From: Alphaproteobacteria bacterium
Lineage (GTDB): Bacteria > Pseudomonadota > Alphaproteobacteria > UBA9655
NCBI GenBank assembly: GCA_027459605.1
Contig: DAIDHR010000002.1
Location: 1-64,000, forward strand
Reading direction: 5' to 3'
DNA length: 64,000 bases
How positions within the stretch are numbered: position 1 is the stretch's first letter; each line of letters begins with the position of its first letter. The notes under the pieces are model-generated. The model was not told the DNA's origin. It did not search any database and worked only from the letters and a program-made list of their open reading frames with translations. This document shows, piece by piece, positions 39,739-49,363 of the stretch. The position numbers and the translations under genes were made by a program.

Positions 39739-40107
39739 ATGGAAGTCAGGAGAGCGAATCATTGTGTCTATAACACTCACTATCACATAGTTTTCTCAGT
39801 AAAATATCGAAAAGGGTTATTAACAAAAGGGATTCTTTATGCTCCTAATTATATTGTAAATGCGGGAGGGTTAATTAATGTAGCTTCTGAAGTAACTTCC
39901 TATGATCCTGAAAAAGTAAGACTTAAAATTGAAGAAATTTCGCAAACCCTCATGGCTATCTTCCAAAAAGCAGAAGCAATACACATTCCAATGAATGAAG
40001 CGGCTGATAGGATGGCTGAAGAAGGGATTGAATCAAAACGAAATAAGGACCTATATTTTCTTATCGTGAGCTTCCCTTGTGATAATGAAGAAAAAGATGT
40101 TGAATAG
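39739..40107 (+). pseudogene. Chimeric ORF: IS200/IS605 TnpA N-terminus fused in frame to leucine dehydrogenase C-terminus
   Basis: MEVRRANHCVYNTHYHIVFSVKYRKGLL (TnpA Y1) then GILYAPNYIVNAGGLINVASEV...AIHIPMNEAADRMAEEGI (Leu/Glu/Phe/Val dehydrogenase tail). Confidence 0.8.
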
Positions 40108-40332
40108 CGGGGTATTTTTTGAGAGTCTTGCGTTATTTCTGGACGACAAGGTGTCGCTAGGGTATGTTTTTGATATGTTAAGACATTTATCGAGTCAAAG
40201 GAAAAGGTGTGAGAATTTAAGCAGAGTGACTGATAAATTTTAGAGTTTTGCATAGCAATTTTCTCTTAAATTTGTTCCTCTGCTCTTTTTTAGCGAGAGC
40301 CTTATTTTTCTTAAGGGGTCTTTGCTAAAGTT

Positions 40333-40373
40333 CCGCAGAGTGTTCTAAGGGAGGCTAGAAAGACACTCTGCGG
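40333..40373. repeat. 11-bp perfect inverted repeat CCGCAGAGTGT...ACACTCTGCGG
   Basis: Perfect arms with 19-nt loop; no strong T-tract. Confidence 0.7.
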
Positions 40374-40472
40374 TTCTCCTGGACATGATACTACATTTAT
40401 AGAAATGGAGGCCATAACTAACGTACCATCATTTTATATTAAACCAGGTTTTAGATAACCTTGCAACACTTT

Positions 40473-40491
40473 TATACGATTTTTTCGTATA
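40473..40491. promoter_or_regulatory. Candidate operator TATACGA-N5-TCGTATA upstream of the S24-type regulator
   Basis: 7-bp dyad arms about 55 nt upstream of the ATG. Confidence 0.4.
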
Positions 40492-40544
40492 TATTTTTTG
40501 GGGTTATTTTAAGTGTGGAAAGAGCGAGAGAATAGAAAGCTAGA

Positions 40545-41222
40545 ATGATGGATAGCCGAGAAAAAACCGCAGAACGACTGAAAGTTGCGCGAAGCCTTGC
40601 GGGGTATGGAAATAGAAAAGACTTTTGTACTCACTTTGACCTTCCCTATGATACCCTTGATGCCTGGGAAAGAGGAAAAAACCCCCTTACTCTCAAGGGA
40701 GCAAAACGTATCATAGACATTTTAAAATCAGTTGGGGTTTATTGTTCTGAGAATTGGCTCATGAAAGGTGAAGGACTCTCTCCGCGTCCTTTGAAAGAAT
40801 TTATTCCAGATATTGAGATAGACCTTTCTGATTCCTTAAATTTATTTGAAAAAAATATTACTCTCGCTACTGAGATTTCAACCTTTACAACCCTCAATAA
40901 AGATTCCATCATAACGATCATTAAAGATGACTCCATGCTTCCCTTTTATGAAAAAGGGGATTATGTGGGAGGAGTAAGACTCAGAGGGGATGATATCATT
41001 AATGCTATCAACAAAAAATGTATTGTAGAGTTTTTAGATGGGCACATCACAATTGGTCAACTTCAAAAGTCAAATAAGTCACTCTCTTATAAGGTGTGTA
41101 CTTTGAACAAAAGTGCATCTAAAAAACCTAAGACAGAAGCGTCCTCTTTGGAAATTGTCTCTGCAGCTCCTATCCTCTGGCACAGAACATTTTTTTACAC
41201 GACAAAGGAATCAGAAAAATGA
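40545..41222 (+). CDS. HTH regulator with C-terminal S24/LexA-like domain
   Basis: GNRKDFCTHFDLPYDTLDAWERG HTH; IITIIKDDSMLPFYEKGDYVGG S24 motif. Confidence 0.75.
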   Translation: MMDSREKTAERLKVARSLAGYGNRKDFCTHFDLPYDTLDAWERGKNPLTLKGAKRIIDILKSVGVYCSENWLMKGEGLSPRPLKEFIPDIEIDLSDSLNLFEKNITLATEISTFTTLNKDSIITIIKDDSMLPFYEKGDYVGGVRLRGDDIINAINKKCIVEFLDGHITIGQLQKSNKSLSYKVCTLNKSASKKPKTEASSLEIVSAAPILWHRTFFYTTKESEK

Positions 41223-41776
41223 CCGGAAGAGTTTTACAAATCGTGCCCATGGGGAATCCTCTTTTAAAGGAGTCCTGTAAGAGTGTAGAGGATCCTTTAG
41301 CGGTTGAGATCCAAAGTCTTATTAAAGATATGGAGACAACGGTCGAGTACATAGGTTGTTCAGGATTAGCAGCGCCTCAAGTTCTTGCGCCTGTGCGTGT
41401 TGTTATTTTTAGAGTTATGAAAACTACAACAAATCCAGCCTATCAATTAACGCCAGAGTATGACCCGGAAGGAGTCCCTTGGACGATTATGATAAATCCA
41501 AAAATTATGCCTTTATCTGAAGAGATCACAATGGGATGGGAAGGGTGTCTTTCTTTGCCAGGCCTTCTCGGAAAAGTCCCTCGTCATCATTCTATTCAAT
41601 ACACTTATCTTAATCGACAAGGTGAAGAAGAAACACGTATTGCTCATGGCTTTCATGCCAGGGTCGTTCAGCATGAGTGTGATCATCTAGATGGTATTTT
41701 ATATCCTCAGCGAATTAAAAACATGGCTGATTTTGGATTTAAGGAAGAAATCATCAAACAAATGGAGAGGCCTTAG
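41219..41776 (+). CDS. def: Peptide deformylase
   Basis: GCSGLAAPQV, WEGCLSLPG, VVQHECDHLDGILY motifs. Confidence 0.92.
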   Translation: MTGRVLQIVPMGNPLLKESCKSVEDPLAVEIQSLIKDMETTVEYIGCSGLAAPQVLAPVRVVIFRVMKTTTNPAYQLTPEYDPEGVPWTIMINPKIMPLSEEITMGWEGCLSLPGLLGKVPRHHSIQYTYLNRQGEEETRIAHGFHARVVQHECDHLDGILYPQRIKNMADFGFKEEIIKQMERP

Positions 41777-42266
41777 TGGGTAGAGACAGACTCTCTTTAT
41801 GAGTTTTATAGAACTTAGAGATCATCTCATAAATTTTGCGTGTGTAGGTTTCATCTCTTAGAAGATGATAAAAATCTTGAGGAGGAACTTCTGATCCCAG
41901 CGCAATGATTTCAGTGTATCCTTTATTGTTTATCCCAACCGTAAGACCTGATTTAAGATTGCATACTTCATTTCTCTCCGTCATGACTTTCTTTTCTTTC
42001 CCAAAAGGATGCAAGGCATCCCATACAATTAAAGGAAAATGGGAAGAAACTACACCACGGAGAAGGGGATCTATTTTGTTATAATGTTTTTCTTGATAAA
42101 GATGTCCCCATTCTTCATGTGTAAAATAGGAGAGCAGCACTTCTCCTTGAGAAATAAGTCCATAACTAAAGTAGGCCAACCCAACTTCTCTCATGGGGCC
42201 TTCGAGAGATTTAAAGGAGGGTAGAAGAGAAGTTTTTTCTATTCCTAGACAATGTGATGAATTCAT
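41754..42266 (-). CDS. LuxR-type autoinducer-binding-domain-like protein lacking HTH
   Basis: FSYGLISQGEVLLSYFTHEEWGHLYQEKHYNKIDPLLRGVVSSHFPLIVWDALHPF; no C-terminal HTH in 170 aa. Confidence 0.6.
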   Translation of the reverse strand: MNSSHCLGIEKTSLLPSFKSLEGPMREVGLAYFSYGLISQGEVLLSYFTHEEWGHLYQEKHYNKIDPLLRGVVSSHFPLIVWDALHPFGKEKKVMTERNEVCNLKSGLTVGINNKGYTEIIALGSEVPPQDFYHLLRDETYTRKIYEMISKFYKTHKESLSLPTKASPFV

Positions 42267-42296
42267 TTGGTTTGATCCTCCTTTTAAGTGAAAGGG

Positions 42297-43598
42297 TTAA
42301 AAACCCTCACTAGGCAAAACATTTGCCAGCCTTTTAGTTGAGCTTATTCCTTTTGAGAGATAAAAAACAGTTACAAGAAACAGAGAAGCCAGGCCCATTA
42401 AATAAAAGGCTGGGACATACAGGGTTAACTGGCTTGACTCTATGAGATAAGTAAAGAGCATAGGAGCTGTGCCTCCACAAAGGGCCATTCCTAAAGAAAA
42501 ATTAATTGAAACACCCCTCAAACGCACTTGGGTTGGAAAGAGAGGTTGCATATACCCATGGCTAGCACCTGCAATGCTTGCCGTAAGGATACCCAAGAGA
42601 GCTTGCCCACATAAGATCAAAAGAGAATTGAGCGTTTGTAACAAGAAAAAGGCTGGAAGAGCACCGATGAGTACTAAAAAGGCTGCTCCAAGTATAAATC
42701 GCGTTCTCCCGTAGATATCTAAGAGGTACCCAGCTATAGGCGAACAAAACATAAAGAAAAACAATCCTAAGAGATTATACTTCATGGAGAGGCCAGCCCC
42801 CATACCAAGGTACTTTGACAAATAGACATTCAAAAACCCAAACAAAGTATAAGATAGGGCTCCATTCAGAGCCCCTATCATGAAAGAAAGAAAAATACTT
42901 GAGGGGTATTGAGCATAGAGAGTCGTCAAATTCCAGCTTTTTTCTATTTTATTTTTTCCTAATAGGGAAAATTCTGGTGTTTCGTTCATCTTGTACCGAA
43001 GAATGAATCCAACAACACTGATGATAGATCCAAAAAGAAAAGAGAGTCTCCACATCTCCTCAGTTCCATAAGTTGAGATTAAAAAACCTGAGAAAGTAGC
43101 GGAAAAAGCTCCAATAGTACAAGAGGCTGTGATAAATCCTCCTATCATTCCAGGCTTCAGCTTCCCAAAATGCTCAAGAGCAAAGATAGCAGCCCCATTG
43201 TATTCTCCTCCCGTGCATAAACCCTGACAAAGGCGACACAGAATAAGGATTATAGGCGCTATAATTCCGAGTGTTTCATAGCCAGGAAGAAGAGCAATTA
43301 CAAGCGTAGGGAGTCCTGTAAGTAGAATGGTCAAACCTAAAGAAAACTTACGGCCATACTTATCTCCAAGAGAACCGAAGACAACAGCTCCTAACGGCCG
43401 CATCATAAAGCCAGCTGCAAAGGCTCCCCAACTCGCAATTAACGAAGCTGTTGGATCCCCTAAGGGGAAAAAAAGTTTCCCAATGGTTACCGCAAAGATA
43501 GCGTAAAGAGTAAAGTCATAAAACTCCAGAGCATTTCCAACAATTGTTGTGGGTAAAACTTTGTAATAAAGAATTTTCTTTTTTAGGGAATCTGTCAT
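42297..43598 (-). CDS. MHS-family MFS transporter (proline/betaine-type)
   Basis: TIVGNALEFYDFTLYAIFAVTIGKLFFP...RPLGAVVFGSLGDKYGRK...GLCTGGEYNGAAIF. Confidence 0.88.
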   Translation of the reverse strand: MTDSLKKKILYYKVLPTTIVGNALEFYDFTLYAIFAVTIGKLFFPLGDPTASLIASWGAFAAGFMMRPLGAVVFGSLGDKYGRKFSLGLTILLTGLPTLVIALLPGYETLGIIAPIILILCRLCQGLCTGGEYNGAAIFALEHFGKLKPGMIGGFITASCTIGAFSATFSGFLISTYGTEEMWRLSFLFGSIISVVGFILRYKMNETPEFSLLGKNKIEKSWNLTTLYAQYPSSIFLSFMIGALNGALSYTLFGFLNVYLSKYLGMGAGLSMKYNLLGLFFFMFCSPIAGYLLDIYGRTRFILGAAFLVLIGALPAFFLLQTLNSLLILCGQALLGILTASIAGASHGYMQPLFPTQVRLRGVSINFSLGMALCGGTAPMLFTYLIESSQLTLYVPAFYLMGLASLFLVTVFYLSKGISSTKRLANVLPSEGF

Positions 43599-44994
43599 AT
43601 ACGACCTTAAAGCCTCCTCCTTTTTAAATTATTTCCTCTATTCCATCCTAATAGTTTCTAATTTTCAAGAACTATATGGGGAGGAACACCATAAGTGATT
43701 GTAACGTTTCTTTTAACCCTTTTGGGTTCAGGACAGCAGGAAGAAGGTATGAAACAGGGTAAAACGACAGCTATGGAAGCTAGGGAGCCGTCTTCACTGT
43801 TTTCAAATACAACTTCCCGCTGTCCTTCCCCAGCACAGACGCAGAAGTTAAATACCTTCTTTTATCTCCCTTTCAACGCGATAATGGGTCTCAGCAGGAA
43901 ACTGCCAAAATCCATATAAATGTTCAGCCAAAATCGCCAGATTATCCCAAAGAGATACTGGTGAAATAACGGCTTTCCATTGCTTTAAAATGGGAAATGG
44001 GTCTATACTTGTTTGAGCCATTGTCAACCTCATATGTTGGCTTTGGTTAGGGGGATCTTGGAGGTTCGCGTCTCCTTGGTCTCCCGCTTGAACAAGCTTA
44101 AGAGAACTGCCTGCCGAATAAGCATATGCAACGCCCTTACACTCACCTATAGGATACCTGTGCCCGGGGAGAGTGGCAAGCAAGAAATGATTTTTGGTTA
44201 AAATTTTAGCAATAGCCTTTAAGAATAAAGAAAACCCAAAGAGAGTAGATCATCCTCCTCTTTAGCTCAGTTCATGGTCTTATCCCCCAAAATAAGGGGC
44301 CATATCACAGTTTAACAAACTCTAATTTAGATAAGAGTTAGGGGGATAAAATTGCATAGAATAGAAGGCTTATTTTCTTTCAGTTGATAGGCAGTAAGGA
44401 AGGAAAGGATATTCATAGAAGCATTTATGGGAAATCGATGTCTAGTGGAATAGATCTTAATTAAAGAAGCATAATGATGTAAGATGGCTCTCTATAAATA
44501 AAGAAAAAGAGGACAAGGATGGGAAGGAAGAGAGCAGCAAAAGTTGAGCCCAATACCAAGACATTACAAAAATCGTCTTTTAATAGAACCTAACTTTTGA
44601 GGTCATTTTAAATAAAAATGAGAGGAATGTGACAAAGAGGGTCTGAAAGAAGAAGCATTTCTGGTGGATTTTAGAGGTTATCCCTTATTTTTTAGACCGT
44701 TTAGCCCATTTTTAGGCAGACTTATCCTATGAAAGCTCCTCTTTCTTCCCAGAAAATGAGCCTTTTCATGTATGTAAACAATATTAGCAAGGGTAACTGA
44801 GCACCTCGAACAACCTCCTGACAAAAAATAAGATCTAGGAAATATGCGGTTCTCGAAGAATCAAAATATCAAAAATAGGAGTTTTTCAAGGTGCTGGTGC
44901 TCTCATTTCTTCTGCCTCATTCAAAACTATCCTGTCAAATGTAGGATATGCAAGAGCCCTACTCGATTTGCTAAAAAAGTACATAGCTAATGAA

Positions 44995-46884
44995 TTACTC
45001 ATTTAGGGGTTTTAATGTTGGAATTTTTGTTAGCGCATCCATATAAAGTACAGTCGCTATTTGCTCAATGGATAGCTGCGCTCTCTCTTTGTCATCATTG
45101 GAAGCATTGCTATCATGAAAAACATTTTTTAAATAAAAGAGGTGCTCAAAACTCGTTATATAATTTTTAAGATCTTTTAGATTAAGATGTTTAATTTTAT
45201 TAAGAATTTCTGGAATTATTAGCCTCGTGTATATAACATCACGGGCAGTAGTAATTTTTTTAAAAGTCTCTATGAAATGGGGTTTCCTCTCATTTTCGTT
45301 AGGGAGCTTCTTCAGAATTTTAATGGTATTAAGAGTTTCATTAAAAGTTCCCTCTAATGTTTGTAGATCATTATCATGATTAACTCCTTCAATCTCAAGG
45401 AGGTGATCTGTATTATTGTAATGATCAATTATTTCTGCCAACGTTTTAATGTGATAACCTTTTTGAATTACTCTGCGAATGTTAGGAATCTCATAATCAG
45501 GATTTCTATAAATTTGAGAAGCTTTTTCGCGAATTTCTTTTAATAGATTTATATTTTCTATAGATTCCTCTACTATTGTTCCCACAATGTCATAATCTGT
45601 GTCTTCCACAAAGCGCGTTATTTGAATGGGTTTTTCCATACGCAATGTGTTAAAGTAAAGAGGAGAGTTTTTCTTAATTTTCGAAAGTTGAGTTCTAATC
45701 TGATCATTTTTCTTATGATCTCCAAATTCTTTATTATGTTTAATCATTACCCATATAGCTCGGCTAGGAGCGAGAGCTTGATTAAAAAACTCCTCGGAAT
45801 ACTTGCGGTTGTCCACAACCTCTACTAGCATCTTATAAACATAATTAAAGCTAAATCTCTTTAACATTTGCAAAGCTAAATACGCGTTGGCCTTGTTGTT
45901 AACTGTCGGTGAAGTTTTCATTACTTTTTCTAGGGATAAAGTTTCTGCTATTAATTGATTAAAGGCTGTGTATTCCGCTATATAAGGACTATTTTGTCTA
46001 TCATGACTCCCCACCATTCTTCTCGCAAGAGTTTGCAGGTCGTATACAAACTGGACAGTATTGCTCATTTCCTTTAGAAAAGGTTTTTTTGCAAATGGAT
46101 CTTGAGTAAGGTGCGAATTGGATGGATGTGTAAGGCGGGAATGAAAGTAATTCCCACTTTCTATGGCAGTTTTCTTTGTTCCATTTATATTCCTGAAATC
46201 CCCAGACAGATTTTTATCTACAGTTGTGGTTGTATCAACTATCCAGACTGAATCCCTACTTTCCGTTTGAGAGAGAGGGGAAGACTGAGAAAGTTTCACA
46301 TCTTTGAGATTGTGCATTAATTGAGGCATATTTTGAGGTTCAAGCATTTTTCCCCCAATCCAGCAATTAATAGCATTAATGGTTGAGCTTTGATCTTTAA
46401 AAGGAAAAGAGGGTGGAGCTATAGGAATAGGAAGCCTGTCTAATTCGTTCGAGATTTGAGCTAAAACATAGCATCCCGAATGATATAATGGATTTAAATG
46501 AATATGAGTGTTATTTTCTTCTGCAAATGAATAATTTTTATGAAGCCATCCATCTTTCCGTAACCCAAAAAAAGGGAGCCAAGCTTTAGGTAATCCACTA
46601 TTGGCACCTGAAGATCGATAGAATGGGACGTCGCTATTATCAATTAATTTGACAACCAAAATAGCTCTGCCTGCATACTCAAAAACGCTACTTAGAGCTT
46701 TAATTATTAATATTTGGTGTTCATCACGATAGTCTGGGTTAAGAATGAACATCTTCCGTTTAATAACGTAGTTATTATCTTGTGATTCAACTGGAGGCCC
46801 CCCACCCTTTTTCATTGCATACAAGTTAGACGTTCCCACCAGAAGATTTGCTGCAATAAACAATATACTCAATTTAATTTTCAT
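44995..46884 (-). CDS. Secreted hypothetical protein
   Basis: 629-aa ORF with signal peptide MKIKLSILFIAANLLVGTSNLYA; no recognisable domain. Confidence 0.7.
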   Translation of the reverse strand: MKIKLSILFIAANLLVGTSNLYAMKKGGGPPVESQDNNYVIKRKMFILNPDYRDEHQILIIKALSSVFEYAGRAILVVKLIDNSDVPFYRSSGANSGLPKAWLPFFGLRKDGWLHKNYSFAEENNTHIHLNPLYHSGCYVLAQISNELDRLPIPIAPPSFPFKDQSSTINAINCWIGGKMLEPQNMPQLMHNLKDVKLSQSSPLSQTESRDSVWIVDTTTTVDKNLSGDFRNINGTKKTAIESGNYFHSRLTHPSNSHLTQDPFAKKPFLKEMSNTVQFVYDLQTLARRMVGSHDRQNSPYIAEYTAFNQLIAETLSLEKVMKTSPTVNNKANAYLALQMLKRFSFNYVYKMLVEVVDNRKYSEEFFNQALAPSRAIWVMIKHNKEFGDHKKNDQIRTQLSKIKKNSPLYFNTLRMEKPIQITRFVEDTDYDIVGTIVEESIENINLLKEIREKASQIYRNPDYEIPNIRRVIQKGYHIKTLAEIIDHYNNTDHLLEIEGVNHDNDLQTLEGTFNETLNTIKILKKLPNENERKPHFIETFKKITTARDVIYTRLIIPEILNKIKHLNLKDLKNYITSFEHLFYLKNVFHDSNASNDDKERAQLSIEQIATVLYMDALTKIPTLKPLNE

Positions 46885-47122
46885 ATTTTAAAGTCCCCAT
46901 AGCATGTTTGCAGTCAGATAAGGTCTAAAAATTAATCAGCTTTTAAAAATAATTCATTATAACTACAAAGGTTTTATTTCTCTGAAATAGATTATAATAT
47001 TTTCAGCGTAATTTACAAATCCTAATAAAAGTTTTTCCATCCTTGGAATGTAATCTGCTTCCTACCTTTTATTAGAACTTACTATCTACTGGGTGCTCAT
47101 TTTTGAGGATGAGCCTGTATCC

Positions 47123-48307
47123 TCATTTTTTAAAGAAAGTTTTAACGTTTGTGAGAGTCTGTTCATAGGTTGGAGTATATCTTGTACATAGGGAAACCTG
47201 AGCTGTATCCACTGTTTTTATATCAAACCCTTCTTCTTCATCATATCCCCCGCCAGCATCTTCAAGTTGATCGTTTGTAATATGAGAAAAGTAATCTCGT
47301 TCCGATGAAACCCTAAATATGACTTTGAGTCCGTTCCTTGGGTAGTTTAGGTCTAAGCCGTCCAGTAAGTTTTGTATCTTGCTTATGGTTTTTCTTTGAA
47401 ATAGCTCCTTCTTAAATTTCTGCTGACAATGGCTACAAACATCCCATAATGAATACATATCAAATATGATGGCGTATACCTTATCACCCGGTGATAACAA
47501 TCTTTCAAGTGGCTCCACGGCTAATTGTGGGTGCGCGCCTAGCACTTCATGAAACCATTCTTCGGTATGAAACTTATAAGCTATTTCTTTTCCCCTTTGG
47601 GTACACTGATCATTAATTTGGTTAAAATTCTTGTGAACTAAATTGGCAGCAGTGTTCCCTGCAATCATTTTTATAGTAGGCAAACCAGTTAAGCTAAGCT
47701 CTTCAGCAATAAGATTATAAGTTGCCGCATATTGATGATACATAGTCTCTGTTGAGTATGCCTGAGGGCCACTTATAAAGGCTAATGCGTTTCCATTCTC
47801 TTCAAATCGCAAATATCCTCCCTCAAGGAACTCTCGAGGATCATTGTCTCTTTTAACAACGAAGTTCACAAAGGGGAGAAGAATATTCCTTTTAGATGCA
47901 TTTGGGTGCGTATCTGATACTTGATAGCAAGCTTTTAAGTGATTTCCAACAAAATTTAACTTTTCATGAATTGTTGCGGGAACTTCAACGACTTTATTCG
48001 GCTTTTTGCTTCCATAATAAATATCAAGGTCATTAACCCACCTAACGCGTGCTGAATCATCTCCCTTTACATAGAGAGATTCAACTGTAAGCTTCTTTAT
48101 TTGGTCGTCTTGAGATCTTTTATATTTTTTGAGATTATTGAAATCCGTATTTTTTTCAGTCTCAAGCTTTCGTTTGCGAGGAGAAGTTTGCTCAGTAGAC
48201 TCAAGGCACTTACGGCAAGCGTTACAGTCTTGTTTAAAAGATAGAATGCATAATGAAAATAAGAAAAGGCCTAAAAGTCCATAGTTCCTTATCATGAATT
48301 CCCCCAT
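47123..48307 (-). CDS. Secreted protein with candidate deaminase-superfamily domain and NLS-like basic clusters
   Basis: Leader MIRNYGLLGLFLFSLCILSF; SPRKRKLE and LKKYKRSQ; H247-T-E249 and C291-S-H-C294 spacing. Confidence 0.55.
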   Translation of the reverse strand: MGEFMIRNYGLLGLFLFSLCILSFKQDCNACRKCLESTEQTSPRKRKLETEKNTDFNNLKKYKRSQDDQIKKLTVESLYVKGDDSARVRWVNDLDIYYGSKKPNKVVEVPATIHEKLNFVGNHLKACYQVSDTHPNASKRNILLPFVNFVVKRDNDPREFLEGGYLRFEENGNALAFISGPQAYSTETMYHQYAATYNLIAEELSLTGLPTIKMIAGNTAANLVHKNFNQINDQCTQRGKEIAYKFHTEEWFHEVLGAHPQLAVEPLERLLSPGDKVYAIIFDMYSLWDVCSHCQQKFKKELFQRKTISKIQNLLDGLDLNYPRNGLKVIFRVSSERDYFSHITNDQLEDAGGGYDEEEGFDIKTVDTAQVSLCTRYTPTYEQTLTNVKTFFKK

Positions 48308-48502
48308 AATCTGCTTTATTGATTAAATTTAAGATACAGCTTCTTTAGAGCTTTTTCCATCCCTATATCTAATCATTATTTGCTAATCAGATGAAAAAGC
48401 AATGGCATAATATAATAACATTTTACCATAAAGAAGTTTTCACAAAACATACATTTTCTTTTTTTGTGACTTGTCTAATCATTAAGTTGTAGTCCTCTCT
48501 TC

Positions 48503-49333
48503 CTATTTTCTAATTTTTAACAACTGATTTAGCCCTCCCTGAAGAGATTTTTTTGAGTTTAATCGGGTTCTTTTTTCTTGAGGATGTTTTTTTACTTTGC
48601 TATCAAGGTAAATAACAGGAGGAGGCTCCCCTTCAAGCTCAATCCCAAAGAGGGAGGATAAATCTCCAGTAAGTTGCGTAGCATCCTGATCAGAGCTCTC
48701 TTTCGATAAGTCTGAAGAGCCAGCCATTGCAATAAGATCTGCATGGTTTGTATCTCGCAAGGTGAATAGATCTTCGGGATGTTCATCAAGATGGGCTCCA
48801 ACTCCATAAAGAACTGCAGCCACGTGCTTACACATATCTGCATAATCATAGCATGAACAGTCCATTTTTATGTTTTCAAGATCAGGGAACAAGCCTCTCT
48901 CTTGATGGGTAATGATCTCCATCACCCCTTTAGAAAATTTACCCTGTAGGAGCTCAATTAAGGATTCAATTTTACCTGCGCACTCCTTGACAAGAGCCTC
49001 CCATTTTTGCGCAAGAACCGGGGCAAACTTAATGGCCACTGTATAGATGGATGATCCACTCACTAAGGCCCTTACCTCCCCAGGGTTGAGCTTGAGATCA
49101 ATGACGGACCCATTGCGAACGTATGTCCGACCCCTTGGTAATCTGTTTTCATAATCGCTGTAGGATTCAAGGTGCTTGCACCAGGCTTTTCCCCAAAAGG
49201 TCTTTGCAATGACACGTCCTTCGATGACGATAGGATTAATGAGGTGTCCTTTCTTGATGAGGGATGCAACTTTCTTAGCGGCTTTCTTTTTTCGTTCCGC
49301 AACTGGCACATAAGGCGGATAGTACCAACTCAT
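48503..49333 (-). CDS. SWIM zinc finger protein
   Basis: MDCSCYDYADMCKHVAAVLYGVG (CxCx(n)CxH SWIM motif). Confidence 0.85.
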   Translation of the reverse strand: MSWYYPPYVPVAERKKKAAKKVASLIKKGHLINPIVIEGRVIAKTFWGKAWCKHLESYSDYENRLPRGRTYVRNGSVIDLKLNPGEVRALVSGSSIYTVAIKFAPVLAQKWEALVKECAGKIESLIELLQGKFSKGVMEIITHQERGLFPDLENIKMDCSCYDYADMCKHVAAVLYGVGAHLDEHPEDLFTLRDTNHADLIAMAGSSDLSKESSDQDATQLTGDLSSLFGIELEGEPPPVIYLDSKVKKHPQEKRTRLNSKKSLQGGLNQLLKIRK

Positions 49334-49363
49334 ATGATTATTTCACCTTCCTTGTAGAGACTA

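Noticed and set aside
43695-44201. ORFs 43695..43919, 43848..44183 and 44013..44201
   Set aside because: Mutually overlapping on opposite strands with no recognisable domain; insufficient support for any as a gene
44200-44994. About 800-bp gap upstream of the MFS/cargo boundary
   Set aside because: No long ORF or convincing structured motif found; looks like decayed sequence
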